A DNA stretch of 64,000 bases from contig JAPTOF010000012.1 in NCBI GenBank assembly GCA_028554755.1, positions 2,498,501-2,562,500 on the forward strand, given 5' to 3'. The notes under the pieces are model-generated. The model saw nothing but the letters and a program-made list of their open reading frames with translations, ran no database searches and was not told the origin of the DNA. The position numbers and the translations under genes are program-made. Positions 1-11,800 of the stretch are shown one piece after another. Positions within the stretch are counted from its first letter, which is position 1. Each line of letters begins with the position of its first letter. Source of the DNA: Cordia subcordata. Taxonomy: Eukaryota; Streptophyta; Magnoliopsida; Boraginales; Cordiaceae.

Positions 1-54
1 TTCTTGGCGTACGATAGCACTCCAACGCAAGAAACTGTCGAACTAGTAACAATG

Positions 55-809
55 AACTCTCTCTAACGACTCTCTGTATGCCAAGAACTATATGCGTAAA
101 ATAAAACTATAAGCTATTCTTTTCTCTGTGTCTGACTACGTGAATAACAGGACCTATTTATACTAGTTAGAAAGGTCTGTTATAAAACCAGGGAAATAAA
201 GACTCATCTAAAACGCCCACTAATCCAGCTTGTAACAGCTCCACTCAGCAGCTAGTCAAAACCACGTTTCCAGAATGCTCTCCAACGTGCACAATAATAA
301 AGTCAGGCATTCAACCAGATTTCCGTTACGAGACTTGTAAATTTACCTGTTGGTGAATAAGAATTTGCCCAACAAGATATATCCGGAGTGAAAACCCGGG
401 CAAATAGATATAAGATTATCTAACCGAAAAGTTTCTCTGATTTTAATAATCTTATATCTCTTGCCCAGGTTTTCACTCCGGATATATCTTTTTGGGCAAA
501 TTCTTATTTACCAACAGGTAAATTTACAAGTCTCACAACGAAAATCTGGTTGAATGCCTGGCTTTATTATTGTGCACGTTGGAGAGCATTCTGGAAACAT
601 AGTTATGACTAGCTGCTGAGTGGAGTTGTTACAAGCTGGATTAGTGGGCGTTTTAGAGGAGTCTTTATTTCCCTGGTTTTATAGCAGACCTCTCTAACTA
701 GTATAAATAGGTCCTGTTATTCACGTAGTCAGACACAGAGAAAAGAATAGCTTATAGTTTTATTTTACGCATATAGTTCTTGGCGTACAGAGAGTCGTCA
801 GAGAGAGTT
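55..809. repeat. Long inverted repeat (hairpin), arms 55-419 and 446-809
   Basis: The left arm (55-419) is the reverse complement of the right arm (446-809) along its whole length, with about 17 differences by eye (roughly 95% identity) and a 26-base loop at 420-445. Each arm carries a TATAAATAG motif pointing outward (702-710 on +, 154-162 on -). This fits two LTR-like or foldback-element units lying in opposite orientation. The near equal arm lengths and few mismatches suggest a recent origin. No coding capacity is seen. The first 54 bases of the window contain another TTCTTGGCGTAC, also found at the right arm's outer end, so a further copy may lie to the left of the window. Confidence 0.9.
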
Positions 810-2480
810 TATTTGCTTGTTGGTGAATAAGCATTTCAAACTAACAACATTCAGAATAATTTAGTCCTCAGAAACATTCAAAATAAGTACGTAAATATAT
901 TTCTCTGTCCTACAGATATTCTCATGCTTTCTACACATATTCTGATACTTTCTTTTTTTTTTTAAAGGAAAATAATTAGATTCTCGACCCAAAAGAATTA
1001 TAAATTCGTATCTTTTTCCAAAAACTAAATATTTCTTTGTTCACTTTTTTAACATACCCTCACATAAAATACTTGTTAAAACAGGGTTCCAATTCTTTCA
1101 TAACAAGTAACATTATGAGGAAGCTTAATGAAATATAGTAATAATAAATTGTCTAGAATAATTTATCATGACTTTGGGAATAATTTGTCACTATTGCTCT
1201 CACCTAAAACACCACCTTTGGTCCTTCCTAGAACTTACAATCATAAAATTTTGTTTTAAGACAAGTGTTTAAAAAAAAAGAAAGAAAAAAACCTTTTTTT
1301 GTGGTCCAATAGTGCTAAAGATTAATGAGATGGGGAAGAGTAAAATTTATAGGGTGACACAAAAGTATAATAGAAAAAGAGCTATATTTCTATAGCTCCC
1401 ATTACATTCAACAAGCGTCAAAAGTAGATGTGTGGTCCAGATTTTTTGGGGTTCTTGATTTCGGAAGAGCTAAGGTTTCTCCGACAACTCTTCTATTTTT
1501 TCTCTTAAATTTAAATGATTTGAGTCATTTTCTTATGATTTGAGATTTCTTATTTTTAATTATACTCTAACAGCTCTCCTATTTTTTTTTTTTCATCAAA
1601 CTCTCAATTTAAAGAATTCCTATTTTAGTTTTACTTCAACAGCTATCCTATTTTAAAATATTATAGTGTTAAAGCTATAGAGAATGGGGAATAGGATTTG
1701 GGTGTTGGCTTTGGGGATGGAAAAAACCCATATATATGGGTGTTTTGTTTTTGGATTTAAAAAAAACTTGAGGGATAAAATAGAGGAACTGTTGGAACAC
1801 ATTAGCATCAACCATTCCCCTAAATATGAGATTTTTTTATGTTTAGATGAACTATTGGAATTAGCCTAACAAAATAGATCTGTGCCCAAACACAATTATG
1901 TGCCATGACCACTTTGAAAATCAAGAGTAGCTTAATAATAATAATAATCATAAAAGTAGCAATAATTAGACCAATAGGAGTGATGACTAAGACACCTAGA
2001 TCTAATAAGTACTTCGCAATTTAATTTAAAAAACAATAATCCTTTAATATCATTATATATTTGACTCAAAAAAATCACAATTTATAGGAGGTGCAAAAAG
2101 TTTAAATGAATCTCTTTCTTTTCATTTATATATATATATATATATATATATATCCTATGATTTTTCCAAGAAATTATCGTACATATATATGGAGTTTAGC
2201 CACGAACACAATAATCCAAGACATTAAAAAAATATAGCCATTTCCCATTTGGACTTCTATCCCCAAACAATAATAAAAAGGAACAATCAATACTAACAGT
2301 TGGTCTGGTTTTCATGTCTTATTTGTGTATGTATATTAGGTCATAAACAAAAATAAAATAAAATGAAATAAAAAGTACTATTTGTGTATGAATAGGCAGC
2401 TATAGTCATCTCAAATTAATGCACCAAAGTTTTTTTGATTTTTTCCACATCCTATATAATGCCATTAGTAAGGTATCAGC
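810..2480. other. AT-rich intergenic DNA with a (TA)n tract at 2128-2153
   Basis: No supported gene. The stretch holds homopolymer runs and one (TA)n microsatellite. A short ORF at 1684-1869 has no recognisable features and sits in AT-rich spacer. Confidence 0.6.
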
Positions 2481-2488
2481 TATATAAA
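2481..2488 (+). promoter_or_regulatory. Candidate TATA box of the methyltransferase gene
   Basis: TATATAAA lies about 1 kb upstream of the methyltransferase ATG, ahead of a leader with plausible introns. Position alone supports it; other AT-rich sites exist nearby. Confidence 0.4.
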
Positions 2489-2511
2489 CAGCATAATCAA
2501 GAAAATGCCAA

Positions 2512-2901
2512 TATTCTCACATGTACATCTTTTCCTCTCCAAGCTCGCCTCACTCCACTGAGAAACAAGGCAAGAAAAGCTGGTTTTTTGAGCATCAATA
2601 ACCCAGCCCTATAATCTCTTTCTTTTTATTTTATTTTATTTTCACTCTCTTTTTTTATAACCTTCAGAAAAGAAACAAGTCATCATTATCAAAGACTTAG
2701 TAGTCTAATGGTAAGTCTCTCAATTTTAGCATGAGTGATCATAAATTTCTATTATATGCATGTTTTAATGGACATTTGGTCACTCTTAAAGTGAAAAAAA
2801 AGAGCCATCATTTATCATCTTCATATATATCTTCAATTTAATTATACCAAACATTGATTAAATTTCAATTTTCATTGAAACTTAGCATATATATATATGC
2901 T

Positions 2902-2946
<45 letters not shown>

Positions 2947-3528
2947 AGCCAAGAATATACTATTCATACACTGCACTTTCTCTTTAGCAACTTGTTAGTA
3001 GACAACTGTTTTTTTCCAATCCGTGGAAGGCTTTGTACTTTCTGGGTTGTAACAAACTTGCCCTTTGTTGGGATTGCCCCAAATCATTATCCTCCACACT
3101 CCAAAACTTCTATAAGTTAACCTTTTCCCAACCCTTGTTTCCGTTGTTTATTTTCCTGCAAAATGGGTTGAGGGTTTTCTACAAGTTCCTCAAGTACAAA
3201 ACAGAAACTTCTTATCTTGCAGTTCACCATTTGTGCTTTATCTGCAGCAGATTATTATGTATTTGAAAATGAGGCCATGTTTGCTTAATTTGGCAAATCA
3301 ACACTCCGCAAAGCTCCATCACTGCCAAGCCTACTTGCTGTAAGTCTCCATTCTAACATTCTTTCATATGTTTCAGCCGAAAATTTATAGTTCTATATAT
3401 ATCTTTCATGTTATACTTGAATTATAACTATTCCTATTGATCTCATATTGCAGATTGTGAGGAAGGATTTTGTGACTAGCATTTTAGATATTGCGGAAGT
3501 TATTTTGGTACATTTTTAGCAAGCTTAA
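2512..3528 (+). other. Probable spliced 5' leader of the methyltransferase gene
   Basis: A good intron is visible: donor CTG|GTAAGT-like at 3340 and acceptor TTGCAG ending at 3453. A weaker first intron could run from the GTAAGT at 2711 to the TTTAG ending at 2987, spanning the (TA)n tract at 2905-2942. The start of transcription is inferred from the TATA box. The leader has an in-frame TAA directly before the ATG at 3529. Confidence 0.45.
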
Positions 3529-4431
3529 ATGGGTAAAACGGGCCGAGATTGGACGCAGATCTACGCAATCTATGGTGTGGGTGATTGGCAGACACCACTT
3601 TTTCTACTGATTCATGCCATTTTTTTCTCGGCTTTATCAGTTCTCTTCTTGCTCTACTTTGAGCCAATTTGCTCTCTCTTCCAGCACTCCATTTCACTTC
3701 TCGGCCCGGGCTCGGCCCGGTTTGCCGCGGGCTTCACTGGGTCCTTTACAGCACTCTCTGCCGTCTGCCTCTTCTTTGCAGCTGGCAACATTTTCTACTC
3801 CTCAGTCTCACTCCACTGGGACATGGCCCAGCGCATAGTCAACGCGGTCCCCGACTGGTCAACGGTCAAACACGCCCTTGACCTCGGCTGCGGTCGCGGC
3901 ATTCTTCTCAATGCCGTGGCCCTCCAGCTCAAGAAATCGGGCTCCTGGGGCCGGGTGGTGGGCTTTGAGCCAGCCCGAAGTTCAAGCCCGGCCCGGCCCG
4001 ATACCCTCTCCACCCTTAAGACCGCGGGTCTTGAAGGGGTGCAGGAATATGTCACATGCAGGGCAGGTGACCCGCGAACGCTTCCGTTTGCGGATAATTA
4101 TTTCGATGTCGTGGTGTCGGGCGTGTTTTTGCACACGGTGGGGAAAGAATTCGGCCAGCGGACGGCGGCGGCCTCCGCGGAGAGGATGAGGGTGTTGGGA
4201 GAGGTGGTGAGAGTGTTGAAGCCCGGTGGAATAGGGATCGTGTGGGACCTACTCCACGGGCCCGAATATGCCCAAAGATTGCAAGAGTTCAAGATGGAGG
4301 ACATTAGAGTGTCGGAACGTGTCACAGCCTTCATGGCCAGCAGCCACATCGTATCATTCAAGAAGCCACGTCAGCATCTGATTGGATCTAATGAAGTCCG
4401 ATTGGATTGGAGATTCAACAATCTTTGTTGA
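3529..4431 (+). CDS. Membrane-anchored SAM-dependent methyltransferase-like protein
   Basis: A single uninterrupted 300-residue frame; the start is the first ATG after an in-frame TAA. Residues 23-44 and about 66-90 are hydrophobic and likely membrane segments. A class I methyltransferase core follows: motif I ALDLGCGRG at 116-124, an acidic residue at 147 (VVGFE) where the SAM ribose is normally bound, GDPRTLPF at 180-187, FDVVVSG at 192-198, and VLKPGG near 230. This resembles the plant UbiE/type-11 methyltransferase superfamily proteins with an N-terminal membrane anchor, whose substrates are mostly unknown. The coding sequence is clearly GC-richer than its surroundings and has no introns inside the frame, though the leader appears spliced. 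The acceptor substrate cannot be told from sequence. Confidence 0.88.
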   Translation: MGKTGRDWTQIYAIYGVGDWQTPLFLLIHAIFFSALSVLFLLYFEPICSLFQHSISLLGPGSARFAAGFTGSFTALSAVCLFFAAGNIFYSSVSLHWDMAQRIVNAVPDWSTVKHALDLGCGRGILLNAVALQLKKSGSWGRVVGFEPARSSSPARPDTLSTLKTAGLEGVQEYVTCRAGDPRTLPFADNYFDVVVSGVFLHTVGKEFGQRTAAASAERMRVLGEVVRVLKPGGIGIVWDLLHGPEYAQRLQEFKMEDIRVSERVTAFMASSHIVSFKKPRQHLIGSNEVRLDWRFNNLC

Positions 4432-7400
4432 AGACTTGAAAATTGCCACTCTAAATTAATTTATTTATAATGCAAGACAAGATAGAAAATGAGAAACCAT
4501 GACATGTTAAGAATTTTTTTTTTTTTAACTTTTTTACGGTAGGAATAAGTAGCGATATAATGTTATTAAGGGATTTGAACCCGAAATTCCCACTGAAGCG
4601 AAGTGGGACCAGATGTTTTATACAAGAAGTGAGAACTTGTATACCATAGACAATATATATTGCATTGTAATGGAAAAAAATTCATTGACTTGTATCAATT
4701 TTAAGTTTGTGGCCGTGAAATTTCTCTTATTCTTTCATTTTTGCTTCAATCAATTTTCCTTTGGGGAGATTTTGGAGGGGTGGTTTGAAATAAATGGATT
4801 AGTGATGGGGTAGAGTTGATTGAATGTTTGAGTAGTAGTGAAGTGACTGTTGTACGAGTTTGATAGGGAAAGGGTTGAGTGAGTCGGCTTTCTGAATTCA
4901 ATTCTTGTCATGTGTTGGGGACAGCGTTGCTTGCCATGCAAAGAAGGATCGCGTTGCCATTTTACGGCGGAATTCACTTTTTCTTAAGAGATATAATTTT
5001 ACCGTTAGTTAAATGACTTATTAGAACTAACCACAAAAAGAATGTGTCTTTGACTAATTTGAACTTGAGATGTGAATAAATTTCTTGCTCTCATTGAAAA
5101 ATGTATTATCATTAACTAACCAATGGTGTTATTGTCATCAATTTGTTAAGCAAGTAAAATGCAGCATGCTCATGTATTATTAATAATTACCAAACCTGTA
5201 GGCCGTTTGACAAAGAAGGAAGAGGATGAGCATCTATAGTGATTATTTGCACCCAACATGATCCTCCCATTTGTTTCTGATTTGCTTACTGTTAGTATCA
5301 CTATTTTTCTAGTAACTCAATGTTTTTGCTCAGTCTCTATTTTCTTTGTTAAGGCACCATGATCAGTAGAAAGTAGAAACCAGAATACCCAACTCAGACA
5401 AACTTGATATTCTGCATTTTTAAGTTCCAAAAAGTGTCTTGTTGTATATAAAAAAGTGATTTAGATACACGAATTCTCTATTATACGTGGAATTAAGAGA
5501 AGGGTTAGATATAGTCTAGAGTATACTATATGTATTTAATTTTATCTTACATTTTGTAAAAAGATATTTTATGATTGAACAACTATCATAAAATTACCGT
5601 GATACCAAAACTATCTTTTTTAGTCGGACAAATGTAAGAAGTAGAAATTTCATAGTTATCATTATCGTGATATCAAAACTATATTTAGTCTTGACAAAAG
5701 TAGGAGGTAGAAATCTCATAGTTCACGTTGATTCTCTAATCTTCACCCATTTGTTCACTTCATATTAGTGCTTTCGTTAGACCCACAAATTGATGCATGG
5801 ATAATAACATCCACCGGCCTCTTCGACGTTGGAAAATTGACGATGCATGCTTTTTGGTACGACACTTTCTAGATAAGTTAGGTAAATTTTGACTGTTGCT
5901 GAAAGTTGAATGGGAGAGGAGAGAGTAAAATCCTCCTCAGGTCGCAATCCTATATTTTTCATCTTTAAATAGATATTCACTTTAGGGATGGATTGGTTGA
6001 GGAATTTAAGTCTACTGCATTTATTCCCATTGCATAGAAAATTCTTTGAGGTCAAAAAAAAAGAAAATTCTTTTGAGGCATTCATGATTGAGCTCGAGTC
6101 CAAACTAAAAATGGTACAATAGCCTCCGGGAAAAATTAAAATTTCTCTTTGGAACCGTCTAATGTTGAAATATTATTACTTTACGTGTTGTTATTGCAAC
6201 CAACATGTAGATGTTGATTTAAGTATTATTATTACTATTTCGTATAAATATATTATAACCAATTGTCATTTCAAAAACATCTCCTATTATTTTAAATGTC
6301 CTTGAATTTTCAATCCATAATCGCCACTTGATTAGTGGTCCTACTAAATAATAATATAGCATCCTAAAAGCGTTGCTGTGTACAGGCCACAATCATTTTG
6401 TAGAGGGAACACAACGTTAGAAAGAAAAGTAAAGCTTATCATTTATCTAGCCTTTTCCACAAGCAAATTACACGAAGCATATTTACTTTTTTTACTCTAG
6501 ACATTTCTGAATTCGGCCCAATAATCCCTATAACCGCCTAAATTACTTATTATGATTGAATCAATAACACGACATCATTAAATCTCTTTCGTATATACAT
6601 AGTTATAATAATAACGTTGAGGGGATCCAAGTCCTTCAATATGAATATCAAGACTGTTGAAACAATAGCATTTAAGAGGCTTGCATTGTTCTTCTGCATT
6701 ATATTGTACGAATATCAACAATGGCGGAAAAAGGTGGAGTGTTATGGAAAAAAAAGATGGCGCTATTGAGAATCTGATTAATTATATGTGTCCTTTTGCA
6801 TTAAATCTGAAGCCAGTTATTTTTTTCAACAATATATATGTTTTACCTTCTGATATGATATGACCTTGCTTGTGCCTTGTGGTGTGGGTGGTGACAACAT
6901 AATGTCTAGATGGAGACTTGACAGCTGAAGGCTTTCCTCTTCTTGATGTGTTATCTTTTGTCCTTCCATGAAGTTTTCCGGACTTGAAAGAACTTTCTGT
7001 CATGTGACATTTAATGCTAGTGCAAGTTCCACTCCTCCCAAAACAATAATAATAATAAAATTAAAATTAAGGGGTAAGTCTAACTATGGTAATGTTTGGG
7101 ATGTGAACTTGAGGCTTATTCATGTGTTTCGAAAAAATTAAAAAGTTAATTTTTATGTAAATTAATAAGTCTTTTATTTGACTAACTTAAATAATATATT
7201 TTTCAATAAAATCGTGTATTTTGATGTTTAACACCCTTGTCAAAGTATGGCAATCAAATGGAGACTTTCTCTTTTCATGGAGTGTTCGTTTTTTCTCTTG
7301 ATAAAATTTTGAGAAGCCAGTTAAAAGCATTCTATGTCTCGTGATATTTAATGTTATCTAAATATCAAGATCTATAAATCTAAATGCACAACGTCCCCAC

Positions 7401-7545
7401 GTTAAAAATTGCTTTCTTCCTATTGTGGTACTCTTCTTCCGAGCAAGAGATACGAATTAATGGTACAAACAGTCTGATAAATGGTTAGTTTAAGTGAAAT
7501 CTGCATATTATGTAGGAGATTTGAAACTTAAAAAACCGTCAACAA
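4432..7545. other. Intergenic DNA, no supported protein gene
   Basis: AT-rich spacer. At about 4570-4610 there is a B-box-like GGGATTTGAACCC next to a small CCCACT/AGTGGG stem, which may be a SINE or tRNA remnant. A tandem repeat lies at 5596-5728. The 108-codon minus frame at 5777-6103 shows no domain or splice context and was not accepted. Confidence 0.6.
5596..5728. repeat. Two-copy tandem repeat, unit about 67 bases
   Basis: The units 5596-5663 and 5664-5728 both run from a CGTGATA-CAAAACTAT block to TAGAAAT(T/C)TCATAGTT and abut each other. They differ at scattered sites, so the duplication is not recent. Confidence 0.75.
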
Positions 7546-7617
7546 GGTCCCATGGTCTAGTGGTCAGGACATTGGACTCTGAATCCAGTAACCCGAGTTC
7601 AAATCTCGGTGGGACCT
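7546..7617 (+). tRNA. tRNA-Gln (anticodon CTG)
   Basis: Seventy-two bases fold as a complete cloverleaf. The acceptor stem GGTCCCA pairs with TGGGACC, followed by discriminator T at 7617. The anticodon stem TTGGA/TCCAG encloses the loop CTCTGAA, giving anticodon CTG, which reads glutamine codon CAG. The T arm has GAGTTCAAATC. The internal A box (TGGTCTAGTGG) and B box (GAGTTCAAATC) of the Pol III promoter are intact and there is no intron. The gene stands alone between the methyltransferase and TRS130 genes. Confidence 0.96.
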
Positions 7618-7620
7618 TAA

Positions 7621-7624
7621 TTTT
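7621..7624 (+). terminator. Pol III terminator of tRNA-Gln
   Basis: A TTTT run begins four bases after the discriminator base, as expected for a plant tRNA gene. Confidence 0.75.
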
Positions 7625-8879
7625 CTTCTAAATTTTTAGCAACTACTGATCATTTCTCTCTCCTGTTTGCCGATAATTGTTTCCCAACTTGGAGGAGGAT
7701 TTGTTTTAAGGAGAATCTTCAAACTTCAGTGAAACATTTCTGTTAAAGTTATTGTTCCATTAATTTTGTTTGAAATACTCTTATTTGCCATACTCTCCTC
7801 TCTCAGAAGCTTATACACTTTGTATTCTATCTTTCAATTCTGATTATACAATTCTACTTGTCTCCTCTAGGCGAGCCAACCAGGTGGCAGACTCAGATTA
7901 GGATCTTTTTATGGTAATTTTCCAGATGAGCTCTCCTTGCTTGTAAAGAAGGATGCCGAGCCTGCAGTGCAGGCACTGGCCAGTGTATTATCTCTGTGTT
8001 AATACATAAACCTTTCCGACCAAAGAAAAAGAAAATGAAATACTCTTTATCTGCCATCCAAATGCCTAATTAACAACCTGGTTAAGCCAATGTTTGATAA
8101 TCCCATCTTTGCACGTCAGGCTTCAGGTGGGTGTATAATGAGCTTAAATAGTAAATTTGTCAAATTGATATGTTTCGATCTTGGAATGCAATGAGCAAAA
8201 ACAATCTCGGAATGCTCTGACTACATACGACAATTGACAGGATTATATATAATCACGAAGATAGTTGAAAGGACAATATATAGCAACCATCGTTGATTCT
8301 TTTTCCAGGTATCAAGTTTTTTGCTTGCTTTAGTAATAAGGTGCTTGCAGAGCTCACTTCGTAAGCTCGCATTTGAAATTTTGTGCTGGACTAGTCGGTA
8401 AAGTCTTCAAGCAGTTATACTCACAGCTCAGAATTCACAATTCTTGATAAGCTGCGTCTATATCACATACCAAAATTCAACAAGAAAGCAGAACTATTAC
8501 TATGTAGATACATCTAATCTAAAATCACCTGATAATTTATATAACACGAAGCGTAGAACATTCAAAGCTTGCAGTTCATGCCACCTCTAACACTCGTTGG
8601 AATAGAATTTCAACAGTAAAAACAAATATCAATCTCGTTTCCTCTATGATTTGAGTTTTCAACTAGACTCAGTGCACAAAGAGAATAAAATCCGCGTCTT
8701 GTGACTTGAGTAATGTAATCTACAAGTCTATATTTCACTGTACATGAGCAGTAAATCAGAAGGGGAAAAAGGATACAAAATATACAGAATAATAGCAACA
8801 AACAAAACTGAGTACTTGATCTTACACCTAAGCTAAACTACCCAATCAGAAGCCGCAAAGCACAAATGGAAACAAGTGG
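7625..8879. other. Spacer and 3' flank of TRS130; possible retroelement tail at 7865-8035
   Basis: No protein gene seen. The segment at about 7865-8035 is GC-richer than its flanks and ends in a purine/A-rich tail after TTTCCGACCAAAG, which resembles the 3' end of a non-LTR retroelement, but no coding part is visible. The part next to 8880 should hold the 3' untranslated region of the minus-strand TRS130 gene; its end cannot be set from sequence. Confidence 0.4.
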
Positions 8880-11800
8880 TCAGGCAGGTATGCAAAAAGA
8901 AGAGCTGAGGGCAGGAGGCAAGACACGTACTAGATGAGGACCAGGAGGATTGCAGCTTATATTTGCCTTGTCAACATCGGGCAGCCCCAACTGAGGGGGG
9001 CGAACATATCCAGCAACCAGTGGTAAACATAAGATTGAAATAACAATCCGTGAACCTGTCAAGATTACCGAGAAAGTTAAACTAAGAGTATATTACTAGG
9101 AAATGGAAAGAATATCATAAAGCATATATAACAACAGCAACGTGGAACATATTTAAGATACCTTGTTTTGTGGAAAGCGTTATATATCCCCGTTTCCTTC
9201 CAGCAATCATCCAATTCTCAGTATTCGCATTAAGCTCATATAAGACTTCATCCTGTAATGTAAGGGATAAAGGCAAATAATTGGTATATATGCAAACAAA
9301 AAATCCTAGGAGTTGCCATTTATCAATGTTCAGCATTAACAGAATACTTCAAATGACAAGTGACCCATATAGGGTCAGAGGCAAAGAGGAGAAGTTAAAT
9401 CATTCAATGGAGTCAGGGAAGAAACTTGAGAGTTGACAGACTCTGCAAGAAAGTGCAAGCACTAGATTTGGGTGTTCCTTACAACAATGAAAATTCAACT
9501 TAACAAGGAAATTAGATGAGTGTTTCAGTCAGCTGTTGATCAATCGCTGACAGGGAACTGGAATCTGGAAAACCACAGGTTCTTCCTTTCCAGATGAGGT
9601 TCCAATATCGGTGGGTATTAACATGGTGAAGTTGCAGCAATAAATTGACCAGAAGGGTATCTTCATCTTAGGGTAAATAATAATGATAAAAGCCATCAAA
9701 GACCAGAAAGTTCCAAAACTCACATTATTTTCTGAAGCTGCATTCTCCCCCAGATCCTTTAACCTTTCAACTCTCCATTGCATGGTCACAAGCTGCCCAA
9801 CTCGCAGCCCACTGGAAGGAAGAGGCAGAAAACCAACTGCAAGACAAGGGTCCAGTACAGGCCGCTGTAAAGCAAGAGCGCTCCTGAAGGTCAGGTGCTG
9901 TGCAGCATCATCAGGTCCATTTGCTTTCTCTGAAATGGGGTTATGGGCTCCGAGTTTTCTATGACCAGATATTCCATATCTAATATTCAATATGCTGTCT
10001 GTTTCCACCGTTTTTGCTTCCTCTGCCAGAATAAAGAATATATATACTATGAGAAAATGTTAATAAGTAGAATATTATTGCTTCCTTGCTTTCCCAGAAG
10101 ATACCTTCATTTTTTACTAAGTTAGAAACATTACAACAAGTGGGCCAACAAACAAAAGCCCATCCAACATAACAGGGCAAAACAAAGAGCCTAGGCCCCA
10201 AAATATTAATACAAACGCGTAGCAATGCTGGTGAACACTTAATTGTTTTGCATGATATCTAGCCCAAGAATTTCACAATCATATAAACAGCTAATCTATC
10301 TTATCCTTGAAGCTGTGAGGTAAGAAAAGAAAAGATATTGCCCTTAACCTTGTGTTAATATATAAATAAATACACCAATATCCTCTCTACAAGCTTAAAC
10401 TTTTAGATGAGGTGGTAACTCTAATATGGCATTAGAGCCTAGAAACCAAAAGATCTCAGGTTCAAAACTCACCACCAACCATTAAAAAAGTTAAAATTGT
10501 TCAAAATGTGCAAGCTTCTAAACAAATCACGTTACACGAGGGGGCGTGTCAATACATAAATAAATACACCAGTATCCTCTCTACAAGCTTAAAATTTTAG
10601 ATGAGGTAGTAACTCTCATACCTTGTAGTAGTTCAGACCAATAGATGCAATCAGCTCAAAAAATTTCTAATTAGATTACTCAACTTGTAAGATAAGTGCC
10701 GTGGATGAAATTGTCTTGTCGGAGAGTCATTTTAAGCTAACATTTGAATTTTCTAATGAACTAGTGTTCAATGTCAAGAAAGCTGACCGAAGTCGAGTAA
10801 CTTAACAAAACAAAAGTAATTTCTACTTGACTAGGGAAAGCAATATAAACCAAGTGTTCGTTCCTGAACAAAGTACCATGAAGAATTTCACATTAAAACC
10901 TACAACTGCATTCACTGATCCAAGATAGTAGTAAAGAGACCAGAAGCTGCAATAATGACTTTTGGTCTTCTTTTAGAATGGCATCACAAGAAATCCCAAA
11001 TCATTTGTACAACAAAGGCAAATTAGTGGCATCTACATCTTGTAAAACTTGGAAAAAAAAATGTCAAGGACAGCACACATCAACTCATTGTACCTAAGAA
11101 GGGGAGAAGACAGGAGCAAATGTTAAGATATGACAGGCATACCTTTGGCTATTGTATTCTCCAGAGATATACTGAACAGCATTGCTGCTGTGGATTTTGG
11201 AGAAACCATCAATGGGAAAAAGCCAGAGTTAGGTCTTCCATCGCGTTTTCCAGTTTGAACAAAGCCATCTTGGAGATCCAGCCAAGCATCATAAATCGTT
11301 AGCGAAGCCTTTACTTGTGATTGCAGCATTACCTGTGAATAGCATAGAGCAAATCAATACAGGAAATATTCTCTATATATCATTTTTATATTACTCTTAT
11401 TCCTTCATTTATTACTGTGACAAGAATCAAAATTCATGCATATAGCTTAAGTTTTCTTCCTTGAAAGGAAGTTGAAGAGCATAAAAATTATTAATTATAA
11501 GTTTAAACGGTGCTGCTAACTAAGGTGAACCACAGTCAAGCAATAAAGAACACGTCAGCTGGGAGACTATTCACGTCAAATTGATGAGGCCCAAAGCATA
11601 AACTAGGAAGCATCATTATGTAAAATATACACATGTATCAAAACAGAAATTAACCTTGTAAAAATATATTGAAGATTAGGGCATTGAGAAGCCGAGAATT
11701 AAATAATAAACCAGAAAAATATAGCTTTTGCAATAGATTAATGTGATACCAGAGTTTCTTGAAATTATGACTACACACAGAGACAAGAAACATACCATCA

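Noticed and set aside
3033..3266. 77-codon open frame upstream of the methyltransferase gene
   Set aside because: It begins at TTG, not ATG, and lies in the probable untranslated leader.
5777..6103. 108-codon minus-strand open frame
   Set aside because: No motif, no splice or promoter context, and composition like the surrounding spacer.
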